64,000 nucleotides of DNA from an uncultured Collinsella sp. (GCA_959018755.1 CAUEMA010000011.1:1-64000); one strand, 5' to 3'. Shown: positions 14,883 through 23,844, numbered from the stretch's first letter. Notes: generated by a model not told the origin, from the sequence alone. Translations and numbers: made by a program.

Positions 14883-15107
14883 AGGCATATGCTCCTCAAG
14901 ACAATTAACCTTAAGCATAGCATCGGCTCCAACGTATGGTCCGGGCTTGTGCTTTGCAGGTTTCGTTTTTTAACTCTGCCTTCGATGCCGCGTCATGAAA
15001 GGTATCGGGTCGGGTACAGTTAATCTGTTAACAAGGCGTAAGGAAATGCGGGTCCATCCAACCGTACCGATGTACAACTGGATGGGCGTTGATGATGGGG
15101 GCACAAC

Positions 15108-15905
15108 ATGGATTTTACGGTCGAGAATGCGGGCACCACGATCGCCTGCCGCGAGTATGCCGGCCCAGATGTATCGCCTGATGCTCCCGCTTTGGTGTGC
15201 GTGCACGGTGCCTGCGTCGACGGCGTCTTTTTTGACGCCATCGCCCGCGAGCTCGCCTGTGACCATCGCGTCATTGCCTACGACCGCCGCGGTTGCGGTG
15301 AGAGTGGCGACGCTGCAGACGGACGCTACGACCTCGCCGCCCAGGCCGCCGACCTGCAGGCCGTTATCGAGCATATTGGCGCTCCGGCAAACGTGCTTGC
15401 GCACAGTGCCGGTACGTTGGTGGCCCTGGAGCTTCTCCGTGCAAACCCCGCCATAATCTCGCGTGCGATTCTGCATGAACCCGCCGTGACGGATGAGGGT
15501 GCCGGCCTGGGCGCGGCCCCGGTTTTGCTCGAGATGATCGCCGCGGGAAAGGTCTCCAGGGCATTACGGGCCTTCCTGGGCGCCATCGGCGATTCTGATC
15601 CTGAGGCCCCCAAGTTAACCGAGGCAGAAGCCAAGCATGCTCTGCGCAACGGCCGTAGTTTCATGGCGAACGAATACGGGATTACTATGACCTGCGTTCC
15701 CGATTGGGATAGCGTTCGCGCGTCGAAAACGGTGGCCGCCGTGCTCCTGGGTGAGCTCTCGATTGACACGCCTCGCGAGGCGGGCACAAGGGTGGCGGCT
15801 GAGCTTTTGGACTGTCCACTCGTAATGGTTCCCGGCGCGCACAACGGCCTGCGCGATCGCCCGGCAGCGGCTGCTCAGACTGTCCGTGACATCCTGGGGC
15901 TCTAG
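15108..15905 (+). CDS. Alpha/beta hydrolase
   Basis: 265 residues. The oxyanion strand VCVHGACVDG (about 31), the nucleophile elbow LAHSAGT (Ser about 97) and the terminal His in VPGAHNGLRD (about 244) give the catalytic set of the alpha/beta hydrolase fold. There is no signal peptide, so it is cytosolic. It is likely an esterase or a similar small-molecule hydrolase; the substrate is unknown. It stands divergent to the radical SAM gene. Confidence 0.82.
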   Translation: MDFTVENAGTTIACREYAGPDVSPDAPALVCVHGACVDGVFFDAIARELACDHRVIAYDRRGCGESGDAADGRYDLAAQAADLQAVIEHIGAPANVLAHSAGTLVALELLRANPAIISRAILHEPAVTDEGAGLGAAPVLLEMIAAGKVSRALRAFLGAIGDSDPEAPKLTEAEAKHALRNGRSFMANEYGITMTCVPDWDSVRASKTVAAVLLGELSIDTPREAGTRVAAELLDCPLVMVPGAHNGLRDRPAAAAQTVRDILGL

Positions 15906-16116
15906 CACCCGCAATAGCCAAAGCAGACTTCACCCGCAAACGTTTCGGCCTTGTTAACAAATGTGCTCAAAACCTTACGTTTGCGGCTCCAATTGCGCCG
16001 TCTGCCAACTCATAAAAATGTAACGGCATTCACGTGCTTACCTGCATCGGCAAGGTGTTACCCTTGTAACATTTGGAACCCACCGCTACTATGCGAAGCT
16101 ATCGAAAGGGCCCCAT

Positions 16117-17997
16117 ATGCTCAATAATCACGAGGCCAATCTAACCGACGAGGAGGCTGCCGTCGAGGTCGCCCGCGTCGCGAAGACCTACCCCGTGGTA
16201 CGTTTGCTGTCGGCCGACCAGATTAAGAGCGAGCGTAACTGCCTGCTCGCCGGCGATCACTGCCCTTGTTTGCGTCAGTCGAGTCTTGAGGCCTTGGCGA
16301 ATTCGGGTGAGGTGTCGGAGCAACTGCTCAACGATGGTACTGAGTACTGCGCCCGCCTGCGCCCTCTAAAGGTCGAGGGCGAGCCTCGTGTCCTGCTGAT
16401 GGTGCGTCCGATCGATGAGCAAGAGGCTGCAGAAGAGGACCTTGTCTACACCGACGTGCTGACGAGTGTGCGCAATCGCCGGTATTACGAGGAAAAGCTT
16501 CGTGGCGCCCGCATGAATGCCGGCGTTGCGATGATTGACCTTGATGATTTTAGGGCCTTCAACGATACGTGTGGCCGTCATGCCGGCGACCTTGCACTCG
16601 GTGCTGTGGCGACAGCCATACGCAGCGGAATTCGTTCGACTGACGAGCTTGTGCGCTATGGCTGCGACAAGTTTGTGGTTGTCATGCCCAATATTCCCTC
16701 CGATGACTTCACCCGTCGCCTGCATCAGGTATCCGAAGCCGTTCATTCCACGATTATTCCGGGCCATGAGTACGTGAGCTTGACGGCATGTGTTGGTGGC
16801 GTTCGCATTCATGGCGAGACGGTCGATGAGGGCGTTGGCCGCGCTGTCCAGTTATTGAGCCGCGCTAAGGCAAAAGCCGGTACGGTCGTGACCGATGCCG
16901 ATTCCATCGAGGCCTTCCAAAGCGAAAAGCCTTTGGTGCTTATTGTCGATGACTCCGAGATGAACCGAGCCATTCTCAGCGAGATGCTCAAGGACGAGTA
17001 TTGCATCCTCGAGGCCGACCACGGTCGTGCGGCGCTCGACATGGTCGACCGCTATGGCGATGAGTTGTCGCTCGTGCTGCTGGATATTGTCATGCCGGGC
17101 GTAAGCGGCTTTGAGGTGCTGGCCGATCTGTCGCGCCGATCGGTTAGTGACAATCTGCCCGTCATCATGATTTCGAGCGAAGATTCCGATGATATGGTTC
17201 TGCGCGCGTACGAGCTGGGCGCCTCGGACTATATCAACCGCCCGTTTGACTCCCGTGTCGTGCGCCGCCGTGTAAGCAACACCATCCGCCTATACGCCAA
17301 ACAGCGCCGCCTGACGAACCTGCTGTCCCAGCAGTACAACGAGCGCGTCAAGAACAGTCGCATGCTCATCGAAATCATGGCCGGCGTCATGGAGCTTCGC
17401 AACGGCGAGAGCGGCAGGCACGTTACGAACATCGAGAAGCTGACCGAGCTGCTGCTTGGCTGTCTGGTTCGGCGTAGCGACACGATCTCCCTCGACAATG
17501 AGGAACGCTCCACGATCGCCCTGGCTTCGGCGCTGCACGATATCGGCAAGATGTCGATAGACGATGCGATTCTCAACAAGCCCGGACGCCTTACGCCCGA
17601 GGAGTTCGAGATTATGAAGACGCATACCACGATCGGCGCCGACATGCTGCGTGAGCTGGGTAGCCATCACGCCGGCAATGCGCTTATGGAATATGCGTAC
17701 CAGATTGCGCGTTGGCACCACGAGCGCTGGGACGGCAAGGGTTATCCCGATGGCCTTAAGGGCGACGAAATTCCCATTGCCGCACAGGTGGTTTCGGTGG
17801 CCGACGTGTACGATGCCCTGACGAGCGTGCGCGTGTACAAGGACGCTATCCCGCACGAGGAAGCGATCAAGATGATTCTGGACGGTAAGTGCGGCACCTT
17901 TAACCCGCTGTTGCTCGAATGCCTGCTCGAGGTGCAAGACCGTATTGCCGAGACGTTGGCACGCCCCGCCGACGTCGTTGCGTTTCCCACGATTTAG
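16117..17997 (+). CDS. Degenerate GGDEF - receiver - HD-GYP protein
   Basis: 626 residues. An N-terminal 105-residue region with a Cys pair (CPCL) precedes a GGDEF domain (about 110-265) whose signature is RYGCDKFVVV, so cyclase activity is unlikely. A receiver domain (about 272-390) has DDSEMN and the phospho-acceptor in LLDIVMPG, but Arg (INRPF) replaces the usual Lys. The HD-GYP domain (about 425-600) has HDIGK and HHERWDGKGYPDGL with GDEIP, the complete motif of cyclic di-GMP phosphodiesterases. It probably hydrolyses cyclic di-GMP under phosphorelay control. The Hpt gene follows after 23 nt. Confidence 0.88.
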   Translation: MLNNHEANLTDEEAAVEVARVAKTYPVVRLLSADQIKSERNCLLAGDHCPCLRQSSLEALANSGEVSEQLLNDGTEYCARLRPLKVEGEPRVLLMVRPIDEQEAAEEDLVYTDVLTSVRNRRYYEEKLRGARMNAGVAMIDLDDFRAFNDTCGRHAGDLALGAVATAIRSGIRSTDELVRYGCDKFVVVMPNIPSDDFTRRLHQVSEAVHSTIIPGHEYVSLTACVGGVRIHGETVDEGVGRAVQLLSRAKAKAGTVVTDADSIEAFQSEKPLVLIVDDSEMNRAILSEMLKDEYCILEADHGRAALDMVDRYGDELSLVLLDIVMPGVSGFEVLADLSRRSVSDNLPVIMISSEDSDDMVLRAYELGASDYINRPFDSRVVRRRVSNTIRLYAKQRRLTNLLSQQYNERVKNSRMLIEIMAGVMELRNGESGRHVTNIEKLTELLLGCLVRRSDTISLDNEERSTIALASALHDIGKMSIDDAILNKPGRLTPEEFEIMKTHTTIGADMLRELGSHHAGNALMEYAYQIARWHHERWDGKGYPDGLKGDEIPIAAQVVSVADVYDALTSVRVYKDAIPHEEAIKMILDGKCGTFNPLLLECLLEVQDRIAETLARPADVVAFPTI

Positions 17998-18020
17998 TTT
18001 GACCAAAGGAGTTTTAATCC

Positions 18021-18377
18021 ATGATTTCCATGCGTGAGGCGTATGAGAAGATCGGCGCTAATTATGATGACGCGTGCGCTCGGCTGATGGGCGGGGAAAT
18101 GCTTGCCCGCTTTGCCCTCAAGTTTTTGGATGACGAGAGTATGGACAAGCTGGAGGCCGCCATGGCGGCGGGAGACGCCGAAGGTGCGTTTATGGCAGCG
18201 CACACGCTCAAGGGCGTGAGCCAGAACCTGGGATTCGATAATCTGTACGAGCCGGCGGTCGTGGTGACCGAGGCGCTGCGCGGCGCCGATACCGTTGACG
18301 GCGCCCGCGAGGGGATGCATGCGCTGCAGCAGCAATATGCGGCAACGATGTCAGCCCTGCGCGAGGCGGCCGAATAA
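18021..18377 (+). CDS. Hpt domain phosphotransfer protein
   Basis: A 118-residue stand-alone histidine phosphotransfer domain; AAHTLKGVSQNLGF (His about residue 61) is the Hpt signature. AAAGGAG lies about 8 nt upstream. Placement right after the receiver/HD-GYP gene suggests that it donates to or drains phosphate from that receiver. No histidine kinase gene is in the window. Confidence 0.87.
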   Translation: MISMREAYEKIGANYDDACARLMGGEMLARFALKFLDDESMDKLEAAMAAGDAEGAFMAAHTLKGVSQNLGFDNLYEPAVVVTEALRGADTVDGAREGMHALQQQYAATMSALREAAE

Positions 18378-18401
18378 GAGCTTGCGGGCCTTGATGACTA
18401 T

Positions 18402-18495
18402 GAGAGTGGATAATCTCCCGTTTTAGGCCCGGTGGCGGCCTCAAAGTGGGAGATTATCCACTCTCGTTCGATACGTGTCCAATAATCCACTCTCA
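18402..18495. repeat. Palindromic repeat, GAGAGTGGATAATC family
   Basis: Perfect 18-bp arms GAGAGTGGATAATCTCCC (18402-18419) and complement (18448-18465) flank a 28-nt spacer that holds its own AGGCC/GGCCT stem. A third half-arm, TAATCCACTCTCA, follows at 18483-18495. The layout is like the TTGCGGTG family but the arm sequence is unrelated. Confidence 0.8.
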
Positions 18496-18553
18496 CCCTT
18501 TCTGATTAGTGAATGGCCTATGCGCACTGGCGGGGCTTTCCGCATGCAATCCA

Positions 18554-18587
18554 TATCGTTGTTCGATAAACTGTTCGAATAACGATA
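18554..18587. promoter_or_regulatory. Operator-like palindrome before the DUF2975-XRE operon
   Basis: TATCGTTGTTCGAT (18554-18567) and TTCGAATAACGATA (18574-18587) are inverted, 12 of 14 positions, 6 nt apart, ending 21 bp before the DUF2975 ATG. TATCG/CGATA ends recur before the ABC operon at 19598-19633. Likely site for the XRE protein encoded in this operon. Confidence 0.6.
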
Positions 18588-18607
18588 GAGTCGATGAGGG
18601 TGAGTGT

Positions 18608-19168
18608 ATGTCCAACAGCGTTCAGCGTATGGCCAAGGCGGGCGAAAATATCAGGAAGCTTGGTTTTTGCATGGCAGCCGTTTTTGCAGGGATGCTCGTC
18701 GCTTTTACCGCGTTGGTTGTTTACGTGATCTGGTATGCGATTGCAAACGTTGCTTCTGTCGATTCTTTCGGCGTCGTGACGCTTCTCGATGGCGGGTGCA
18801 TCGTTATCCCAAGCGGACTGTGCCTGGCACTCGTCGCGGGTATTTCGCTTGTCGTTCTGTGTGGGATCAGCCGTAACATCTCGCGAGGCGTCTCGCCCTT
18901 TACCAAGACGCATGTGCGGCTTATCCGTGTTCTTGCGCTTGCCTTTGCTGTTAACGCCGCGGTTTCGCTTATTGGTGCCTACGGATCGGTCAATCTTACC
19001 ATTGGTGGGCTGGAGCTTTACGTCGTGCCTCATTCCTTCGTTATTGAGATTTGCCAAGGCGTTGCCTTTGATGCGGGGTCGCTTATCGGCGCGGCTGTCT
19101 GTCTGTGTATCTCGGTGATCTGGAGTTATGCCTCGCTGCTCCAAGAGCAGTCTGACGAGCTTGTGTAG
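18608..19168 (+). CDS. DUF2975 membrane protein
   Basis: 186 residues with four hydrophobic segments (about 18-42, 58-82, 100-122, 145-170). The pattern matches DUF2975 proteins, including SRNISRGVSPFTKTHVRLIR in the cytoplasmic loop. ATG 18608 follows GAGGGTGAG. DUF2975 genes are almost always followed by a small XRE regulator, as here. They are thought to anchor or modulate that regulator; function otherwise unknown. Confidence 0.82.
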   Translation: MSNSVQRMAKAGENIRKLGFCMAAVFAGMLVAFTALVVYVIWYAIANVASVDSFGVVTLLDGGCIVIPSGLCLALVAGISLVVLCGISRNISRGVSPFTKTHVRLIRVLALAFAVNAAVSLIGAYGSVNLTIGGLELYVVPHSFVIEICQGVAFDAGSLIGAAVCLCISVIWSYASLLQEQSDELV

Positions 19169-19176
19169 GAGGAAGC

Positions 19177-19506
19177 ATGAGCTATCTCATCATCGAGCTT
19201 GAGACGCAACTACTTAAGACCGGAAAGACCAGCGCTGATCTGATTCGGGCCACGGGGCATACCCCGGCTAATATTTCAAAGCTAAGAAACGGAAAAATAA
19301 AAGCTATTCGCCTTAAGACGCTTCTTGATATCTGCGATGAACTTGATTGTCAACCGGGAGATATTATTCGGCGGGTGAGTGAGAAAGAGCTTGAGGAGCT
19401 TATTGTTGAGCGCGCAAAAAATGTCGTGAGACAGATGCGGGACGGCGGAGGCAATGAGGCGTTGCTTCCGACATCAGTCTTTGCTGTAGATTTGAGCGAT
19501 GAGTAG
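19177..19506 (+). CDS. XRE family regulator paired with DUF2975
   Basis: 109 residues. The helix-turn-helix covers residues about 12-65 (LLKTGKTSADLIRATGHTPANISKL..., then LDICDELDCQPGDIIR), the YozG/HipB-like type found next to DUF2975. It starts 8 nt after the DUF2975 stop behind AGGAGG. Lower GC with AT-rich stretches suggests transfer. The palindrome at 18554 and the TATCG sites at 19598 are its likely targets, linking it to the downstream ABC exporter. Confidence 0.85.
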   Translation: MSYLIIELETQLLKTGKTSADLIRATGHTPANISKLRNGKIKAIRLKTLLDICDELDCQPGDIIRRVSEKELEELIVERAKNVVRQMRDGGGNEALLPTSVFAVDLSDE

Positions 19507-19545
19507 CATAAAGCGAACAACTATAACGAAATATCAGCGTAAAGG

Positions 19546-19573
19546 GGCCCGTGTCTAACACGGGTTCTTTCTG
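19546..19573 (+). terminator. Terminator after the XRE gene
   Basis: CCCGTG (19548-19553) and CACGGG (19559-19564) with a TCTAA loop, then TTCTTTCT. It separates the XRE operon from the ABC operon promoter. Confidence 0.75.
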
Positions 19574-19583
19574 TTAGATTATC

Positions 19584-19633
19584 TTGACAAATATGAGTTA
19601 TCGAAAAACAATAAAAACTATGAAAAACGATAA
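19584..19633 (+). promoter_or_regulatory. Promoter and operator of the ABC exporter operon
   Basis: A consensus -35 TTGACA (19584-19589) precedes an A-rich -10 region near 19607-19616. TTATCG (19598-19603) and CGATAA (19628-19633) are inverted around it, overlapping the likely promoter. The same ends occur in the palindrome before DUF2975-XRE. Confidence 0.5.
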
Positions 19634-19650
19634 AGGAAAGAAGGAACGAT

Positions 19651-20412
19651 ATGAGCGGTTTTGCTATCAGGCAGAACGGGAGGCCAATGAGTGCATCAGC
19701 GATAAAGCTATCAAAGGTGTCAAAGCGCTACGGGAAACGGCGCGTTTTGCATGACGTTTCCTTCGAGGTGCATCAGTCTGAGCTCTGTGCCCTTGTCGGT
19801 GCAAACGGTGCGGGCAAAAGCACGCTTATTAAAATCGTCTTGGGCCTCTGCGAGCCATCGTCGGGGAGCGTGGAACTCTTTGGAGGCAAATCAAAGAGAG
19901 AGCTTAGCCTGATGCGGACGCGTGTCGGCTATGTGCCAGATTCCGGCGGAGCATACCAGTCCCTCAGTGCGGTTGAGAATCTTCGGATCCGATGTGCGGA
20001 ATGGGGGCTTGATGAGAAACGTGAGGTTCCTCGCGTTTTGAGTCTAGTTGGACTGGACGCCGAAGAGAAAAAGAGCGTAAGCAGTTTTTCTCTGGGAATG
20101 AAACGGCGGCTGGATATAGCTACGGCTTTGTTGGGTGACACTGACCTGCTTATTTTTGATGAGCCAGCAAACGGTTTGGACCCGCTGGGCATCGAGAGTA
20201 TATGGGCCCTTATCGGTCGATTGAATCGAGAACAGGGTAAGACCATGCTCATCTCTAGCCATGATTTGGATGAGTTGGCATCAGTTGCAACAAGTTGCGT
20301 GTTTATTCATGACGGCGAACTGCTGAAAAAGGAATCGATGGACGTCATAAGGGATGAGGCGTCGTCCCTAAAAGAGTATTACAGGCGCTTGATGAAGGCG
20401 GTCTCGCTATGA
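19651..20412 (+). CDS. ABC transporter ATP-binding protein
   Basis: 253 residues. Walker A GANGAGKSTL (about 51), signature SFSLGMKRRLDIA (about 147), Walker B LLIFDEPANGLD (about 168) and the switch His in LISSHDLDEL (about 202) are intact. LGM in place of LSGG is common in ABC-2-type exporters. RBS AAGGA is 5-6 nt before the ATG. The stop overlaps the next gene by 4 nt. With two permeases it forms an export pump of the bacitracin/lantibiotic-immunity style; substrate unknown. Confidence 0.88.
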   Translation: MSGFAIRQNGRPMSASAIKLSKVSKRYGKRRVLHDVSFEVHQSELCALVGANGAGKSTLIKIVLGLCEPSSGSVELFGGKSKRELSLMRTRVGYVPDSGGAYQSLSAVENLRIRCAEWGLDEKREVPRVLSLVGLDAEEKKSVSSFSLGMKRRLDIATALLGDTDLLIFDEPANGLDPLGIESIWALIGRLNREQGKTMLISSHDLDELASVATSCVFIHDGELLKKESMDVIRDEASSLKEYYRRLMKAVSL

Positions 20413-21233
20413 AGCGGGCGATCCATCCCATAAAGGCAGATATGATGCGTTTGCACAGGATGTTTCCGGCGAAGTTTGGTCTTGCGCTTATTCTGGCGTT
20501 CGGCCTTCTCTTCGGTGTCTTTCTAAAAAACGGAACAACGTTGCTCGCCTTTGGCAATAGCGTTTTTGGGGAGGATATTGGTTTCTGCTGGAATGTAATC
20601 GATCCTTCTGCACCCGATGAGTCCCTTGTGCGCAGTGCTTTTGCCGGCACGTCTCTGTTCGTTCCGCTCATCGTTTGCCTGGCGATTTTACAGGAGTGCG
20701 GCTATGAAGAGGGACACCGAATTTCTTCAGCAAGAGGTCTTACCCGCTTTAACGGGACTCTGGCACATGTACTTTCGTCTGCTTTAATAATCGGTGCAGC
20801 ATATAGTGCGCTTTGCCTTCTTCTGTTTGCAATAGCGATAACACGTGGAGGGCAAAACTATGCGCATAGTATGCTGACTGCATTTTTGCCTGCAATGATA
20901 GTCAACGCCGTATTGGTGATATCGGTTGCGTTGGAGACGACGACCATCTATCGGATTACAGGCAGCGCCGTATTTAGCGGGGCTGTGGTAATAATCGGAT
21001 TTGTCATGAGCTTGACGCTCTACGGAACCTTCCTCCAGGCGCCTATACCATCCTTGCGATGGATCTTGCTCCTTCCGGGACCGTACCTTGGAGTCGGATG
21101 TGCCCTTGGGTATAGCGATATGGGGCAGCTGACGCTTCTGGGATATGGCGTGGCAGCCAGCTGTCTATCGGTTTTGATTTACGCTCTCGTGAACTTTCGC
21201 GCTGGGGGTGTGCTCAATGGCTCGTCAGATTAA
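20409..21233 (+). CDS. ABC-2-type permease, first
   Basis: 274 residues with about six hydrophobic segments (for example FGLALILAFGLLFGVF near 18-33 and LFVPLIVCLAIL near 80-91). It is coupled to the ATPase by a 4-nt overlap. The sequence is poorly conserved, as usual for ABC-2 exporters of immunity type. Confidence 0.78.
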   Translation: MKRAIHPIKADMMRLHRMFPAKFGLALILAFGLLFGVFLKNGTTLLAFGNSVFGEDIGFCWNVIDPSAPDESLVRSAFAGTSLFVPLIVCLAILQECGYEEGHRISSARGLTRFNGTLAHVLSSALIIGAAYSALCLLLFAIAITRGGQNYAHSMLTAFLPAMIVNAVLVISVALETTTIYRITGSAVFSGAVVIIGFVMSLTLYGTFLQAPIPSLRWILLLPGPYLGVGCALGYSDMGQLTLLGYGVAASCLSVLIYALVNFRAGGVLNGSSD

Positions 21234-22035
21234 AAGATTCCTCCATTCAGAATTGAAGCATGTGAGCAAATGGACGTACGCCTTAATCCTGGTAATTTAT
21301 GCGTGCATGGTGGTGTTGCAGATTAATTCTTTCCCGATGTGGTTCTGTAGCCTCCGTGAGAACAGTTTCTTGGGCTTTTTCCCAGACCCGACGCTTCGGC
21401 TATCGGCAGAGGATGTCCTTCTATTTGGTAATGCAGAGGTTTTTCGCGGTCTGCTGTTCAACGTAGCCCCGTTGGCTCATGCATTGTTCTTTCCGTTCAT
21501 CGCGGCTTGCATTGTGCCGCGCTTTGTCAGTTCGGGCTTTATTGAGGAACCGTGGGGGTTGTCGGAGGCTCGGGGAGGGAAGCGTGTGTGCGCTATCGTT
21601 GCGCGAGTGGTGCTGTCTTCTTTTGCCCTTTTGGGCGCGTTTATCCTGTCGAGTGTCGTTTTGTACTGCCTTAACTGCGCGATCGTTTTAGATGCTCAGC
21701 AGTATTTCGACCTGAATATATTTTGCTATCGACTTCTTCTGGCGAGTGTCGTCTGCCTTGCATACGTGGTCTCTTGCGTGATTGCTGTTTCCTATTTTGG
21801 GTCCGGCTTCGGTCCGATTGGCATGCTGTTGCTTGTCAACGTTGTAGCGATCTACATACAGCTCGGGGCCAATTCCATGCTTCCGCTTCCAGCCTCGATG
21901 CTCATGTGGATTTGTGGCGTGACCCCGTTGGGGAATAGTCAATGCATTTCGATTCTAATTGACTGCCTAATAAACGTAGCAAGCGTTTTTGCCATTTGCT
22001 TTACCGTCGACCGATTACGGTCGAGATTTTTTTGA
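21217..22035 (+). CDS. ABC-2-type permease, second
   Basis: 272 residues with about six membrane segments. The ATG at 21217 lies behind GGGGGTG and overlaps the previous gene by 17 nt; a GTG at 21208 is less likely. It is the partner subunit of the preceding permease. The window shows no lantibiotic or bacteriocin gene next to it, so the exported compound is unknown. Confidence 0.75.
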   Translation: MARQIKRFLHSELKHVSKWTYALILVIYACMVVLQINSFPMWFCSLRENSFLGFFPDPTLRLSAEDVLLFGNAEVFRGLLFNVAPLAHALFFPFIAACIVPRFVSSGFIEEPWGLSEARGGKRVCAIVARVVLSSFALLGAFILSSVVLYCLNCAIVLDAQQYFDLNIFCYRLLLASVVCLAYVVSCVIAVSYFGSGFGPIGMLLLVNVVAIYIQLGANSMLPLPASMLMWICGVTPLGNSQCISILIDCLINVASVFAICFTVDRLRSRFF

Positions 22036-22077
22036 TTGTTTGTGAGGGATAATCATACCGAGCATACCAAATACAAG

Positions 22078-22111
22078 GGTGGGCGGGCACCGTGGCTGGT
22101 GTCCGCCCACC
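22078..22111. terminator. Convergent terminator-type hairpin
   Basis: GGTGGGCGGGCACC (22078-22091) pairs with GGTGTCCGCCCACC (22098-22111) around GTGGCT, 13 of 14 positions. It lies between the ABC exporter operon and the convergent C26 gene and can serve both. Confidence 0.7.
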
Positions 22112-22146
22112 TGGCATAGGAGGCTTTAAACTGAGTGGTTTGCGGG

Positions 22147-22956
22147 CTAGCGGGCCTGCTTAACCTTGGCCGCTGCCTCGACAAACGACTTCCACAGGTT
22201 AAAGTCGGTCTCGAGTGTCTGCCAGGTGTACTCGGGATGCCATTGCACGCCCAAGCAGAACGGCTGGCCCTCGACCTCGATGCACTCGGGAACGCCATCG
22301 GTTGCCTTGGCGACCAAGCGCGTGCTCTTACCCAGACGATCGACGCAGCAGTGATGTGCCGAGTTGGTCTGGATCAGCCTGTGCCCGCCAACCGCGCGCT
22401 CCAGCAGCGAGCCCGGCATGACCTCGACAGGGTGCACGGGGTCGTTGAGCACGTGGGTGTGGCGCCACTGCGTGCGGCCCTCGCGCGCACCCAGGCTCGG
22501 CACGTCCATGCACAGGGTGCCGCCGGTGGCGACGTTGAGCAGCTGCGTGCCGCGGCAGGTGGTAAAGAGCGGCTTCTTGGCGCGGAGTACCTCGTCGACC
22601 AGCTTAAACTCAAAACTATCGCGGATCTCGCAGCAGAGGGTGGGGTCGTAGGGTCGATCATCGCCCCAGCGCTTGGGGTTGACGTCCGGGCCGCCGGGAA
22701 TGGCGATGCCGTCGGCGATATCGACGTAATGACGGATAACCTCAATGTCCTCGGTGATGGACATCTGCAGCGGTAGGCCGCCGGCGGCAAGGATGGCATC
22801 GACAAAGACACTTGCGATTTCTTCGTTGGGGGAGAGCGTCTCGCTTAAAAACGGCTTTGCCTCTTCCCAGCGCGGTGCGACGAGGATGAGTGGGCGGTCG
22901 GCGGGGGCGACGTCGACGTGCGGGGTGTAGGACGATGAGGCGCGGGTTCCGATCAT
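22147..22956 (-). CDS. Gamma-glutamyl-gamma-aminobutyrate hydrolase-like protein (peptidase C26)
   Basis: A 269-residue class I glutamine-amidotransferase-like hydrolase. The nucleophile Cys is in PLFTTCRGTQLLNV (about 138), followed by GGTLCMDV, and the catalytic His/Glu are in QWHPEYTW (about 244). It matches the PuuD-like C26 family, which splits gamma-glutamyl amides. It lies 87 nt downstream of the amino acid importer ATPase on the same strand, without a clear terminator between, so it is probably the last gene of that operon. It could release glutamate for uptake-linked metabolism. Confidence 0.85.
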   Translation of the reverse strand: MIGTRASSSYTPHVDVAPADRPLILVAPRWEEAKPFLSETLSPNEEIASVFVDAILAAGGLPLQMSITEDIEVIRHYVDIADGIAIPGGPDVNPKRWGDDRPYDPTLCCEIRDSFEFKLVDEVLRAKKPLFTTCRGTQLLNVATGGTLCMDVPSLGAREGRTQWRHTHVLNDPVHPVEVMPGSLLERAVGGHRLIQTNSAHHCCVDRLGKSTRLVAKATDGVPECIEVEGQPFCLGVQWHPEYTWQTLETDFNLWKSFVEAAAKVKQAR

Positions 22957-23043
22957 AGGTGTTGCTTTCGAATCTGAAGGTGACAGGGCGCATGAGAGAC
23001 GTGGGACAACGCTTCCGATGGATTTGCCCCACGGGGTGGCTGG

Positions 23044-23808
23044 CTAGTGCCCCTTGATGGAGTTGAGGAAGTCCTGGGCGCGCTTGGTCTGGGGATGGTC
23101 GAAGAACTCGTCGGGTGTGCCGGTTTCCACGATCTGGCCGTCGGCCATAAACACGACGCGATCGGCAACGCGGCGTGCGAAGTTCATCTCGTGCGTGATG
23201 ACGATCATCGTCATGCCCTGCTGGGCTAGACGGACCATGACCTCGAGCACCTCGTTGATCATCTCGGGGTCAAGGGCGCTCGTGGGCTCGTCAAAAAGCA
23301 TGGCCTTGGGTTGCATGGCAAGCGAGCGGGCGATGGCTACGCGCTGCTGTTGGCCGCCCGAAAGCTGTGCGGGCACCTTATCGGCCTGCTCGGCAACGCC
23401 CACGCGGCCCAGCAGGTCCATGGCGCGCTCGCGGGCCTCGTCCTTGGAGACACCCAGTACGTCGACCGGTCCCAGCATGACGTTCTGCAGGACGGTCATA
23501 TGTGCGAACAGGTTGAACTGCTGAAACACCATGCCCAGCTCGGCACGCATGCGGGCAAGATCCTTGCCTTCCTGCGGCAGGGGCTCGCCCTCGATGAGGA
23601 TCTCGCCCGAGTCGATAGTTTCCAGGCGGTTGATGGTGCGGCACATGGTCGACTTGCCCGAGCCCGAGGGACCGATCACAACGACGACCTCGCCGCGGTC
23701 GACCGAGAGATTGATGTCGTTGAGGACGTGCAGATCGCCATAGTGCTTATCGACGTGTCTGAGCTCGATCAGCGGCTGATTGCCGGTGGAAGAGGTGCTC
23801 TGTGCCAT
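23044..23808 (-). CDS. Polar amino acid ABC transporter ATPase
   Basis: 254 residues. Walker A GPSGSGKSTMCR (about 42), Q-loop FQQFNLFAHMT, signature LSGGQQQRVAIA (about 151), Walker B MLFDEPTSALD (about 173) and switch His ITHEMNFAR. This is the GlnQ/GluA/HisP group, and EPLP near residue 75 is typical. AAGGAG lies 9 nt before the ATG. It energises import through the two permeases encoded upstream. Confidence 0.93.
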   Translation of the reverse strand: MAQSTSSTGNQPLIELRHVDKHYGDLHVLNDINLSVDRGEVVVVIGPSGSGKSTMCRTINRLETIDSGEILIEGEPLPQEGKDLARMRAELGMVFQQFNLFAHMTVLQNVMLGPVDVLGVSKDEARERAMDLLGRVGVAEQADKVPAQLSGGQQQRVAIARSLAMQPKAMLFDEPTSALDPEMINEVLEVMVRLAQQGMTMIVITHEMNFARRVADRVVFMADGQIVETGTPDEFFDHPQTKRAQDFLNSIKGH

Positions 23809-23844
23809 GGTGCTCGGCTCCTTATGACTCGAAATGGTAAAGCG

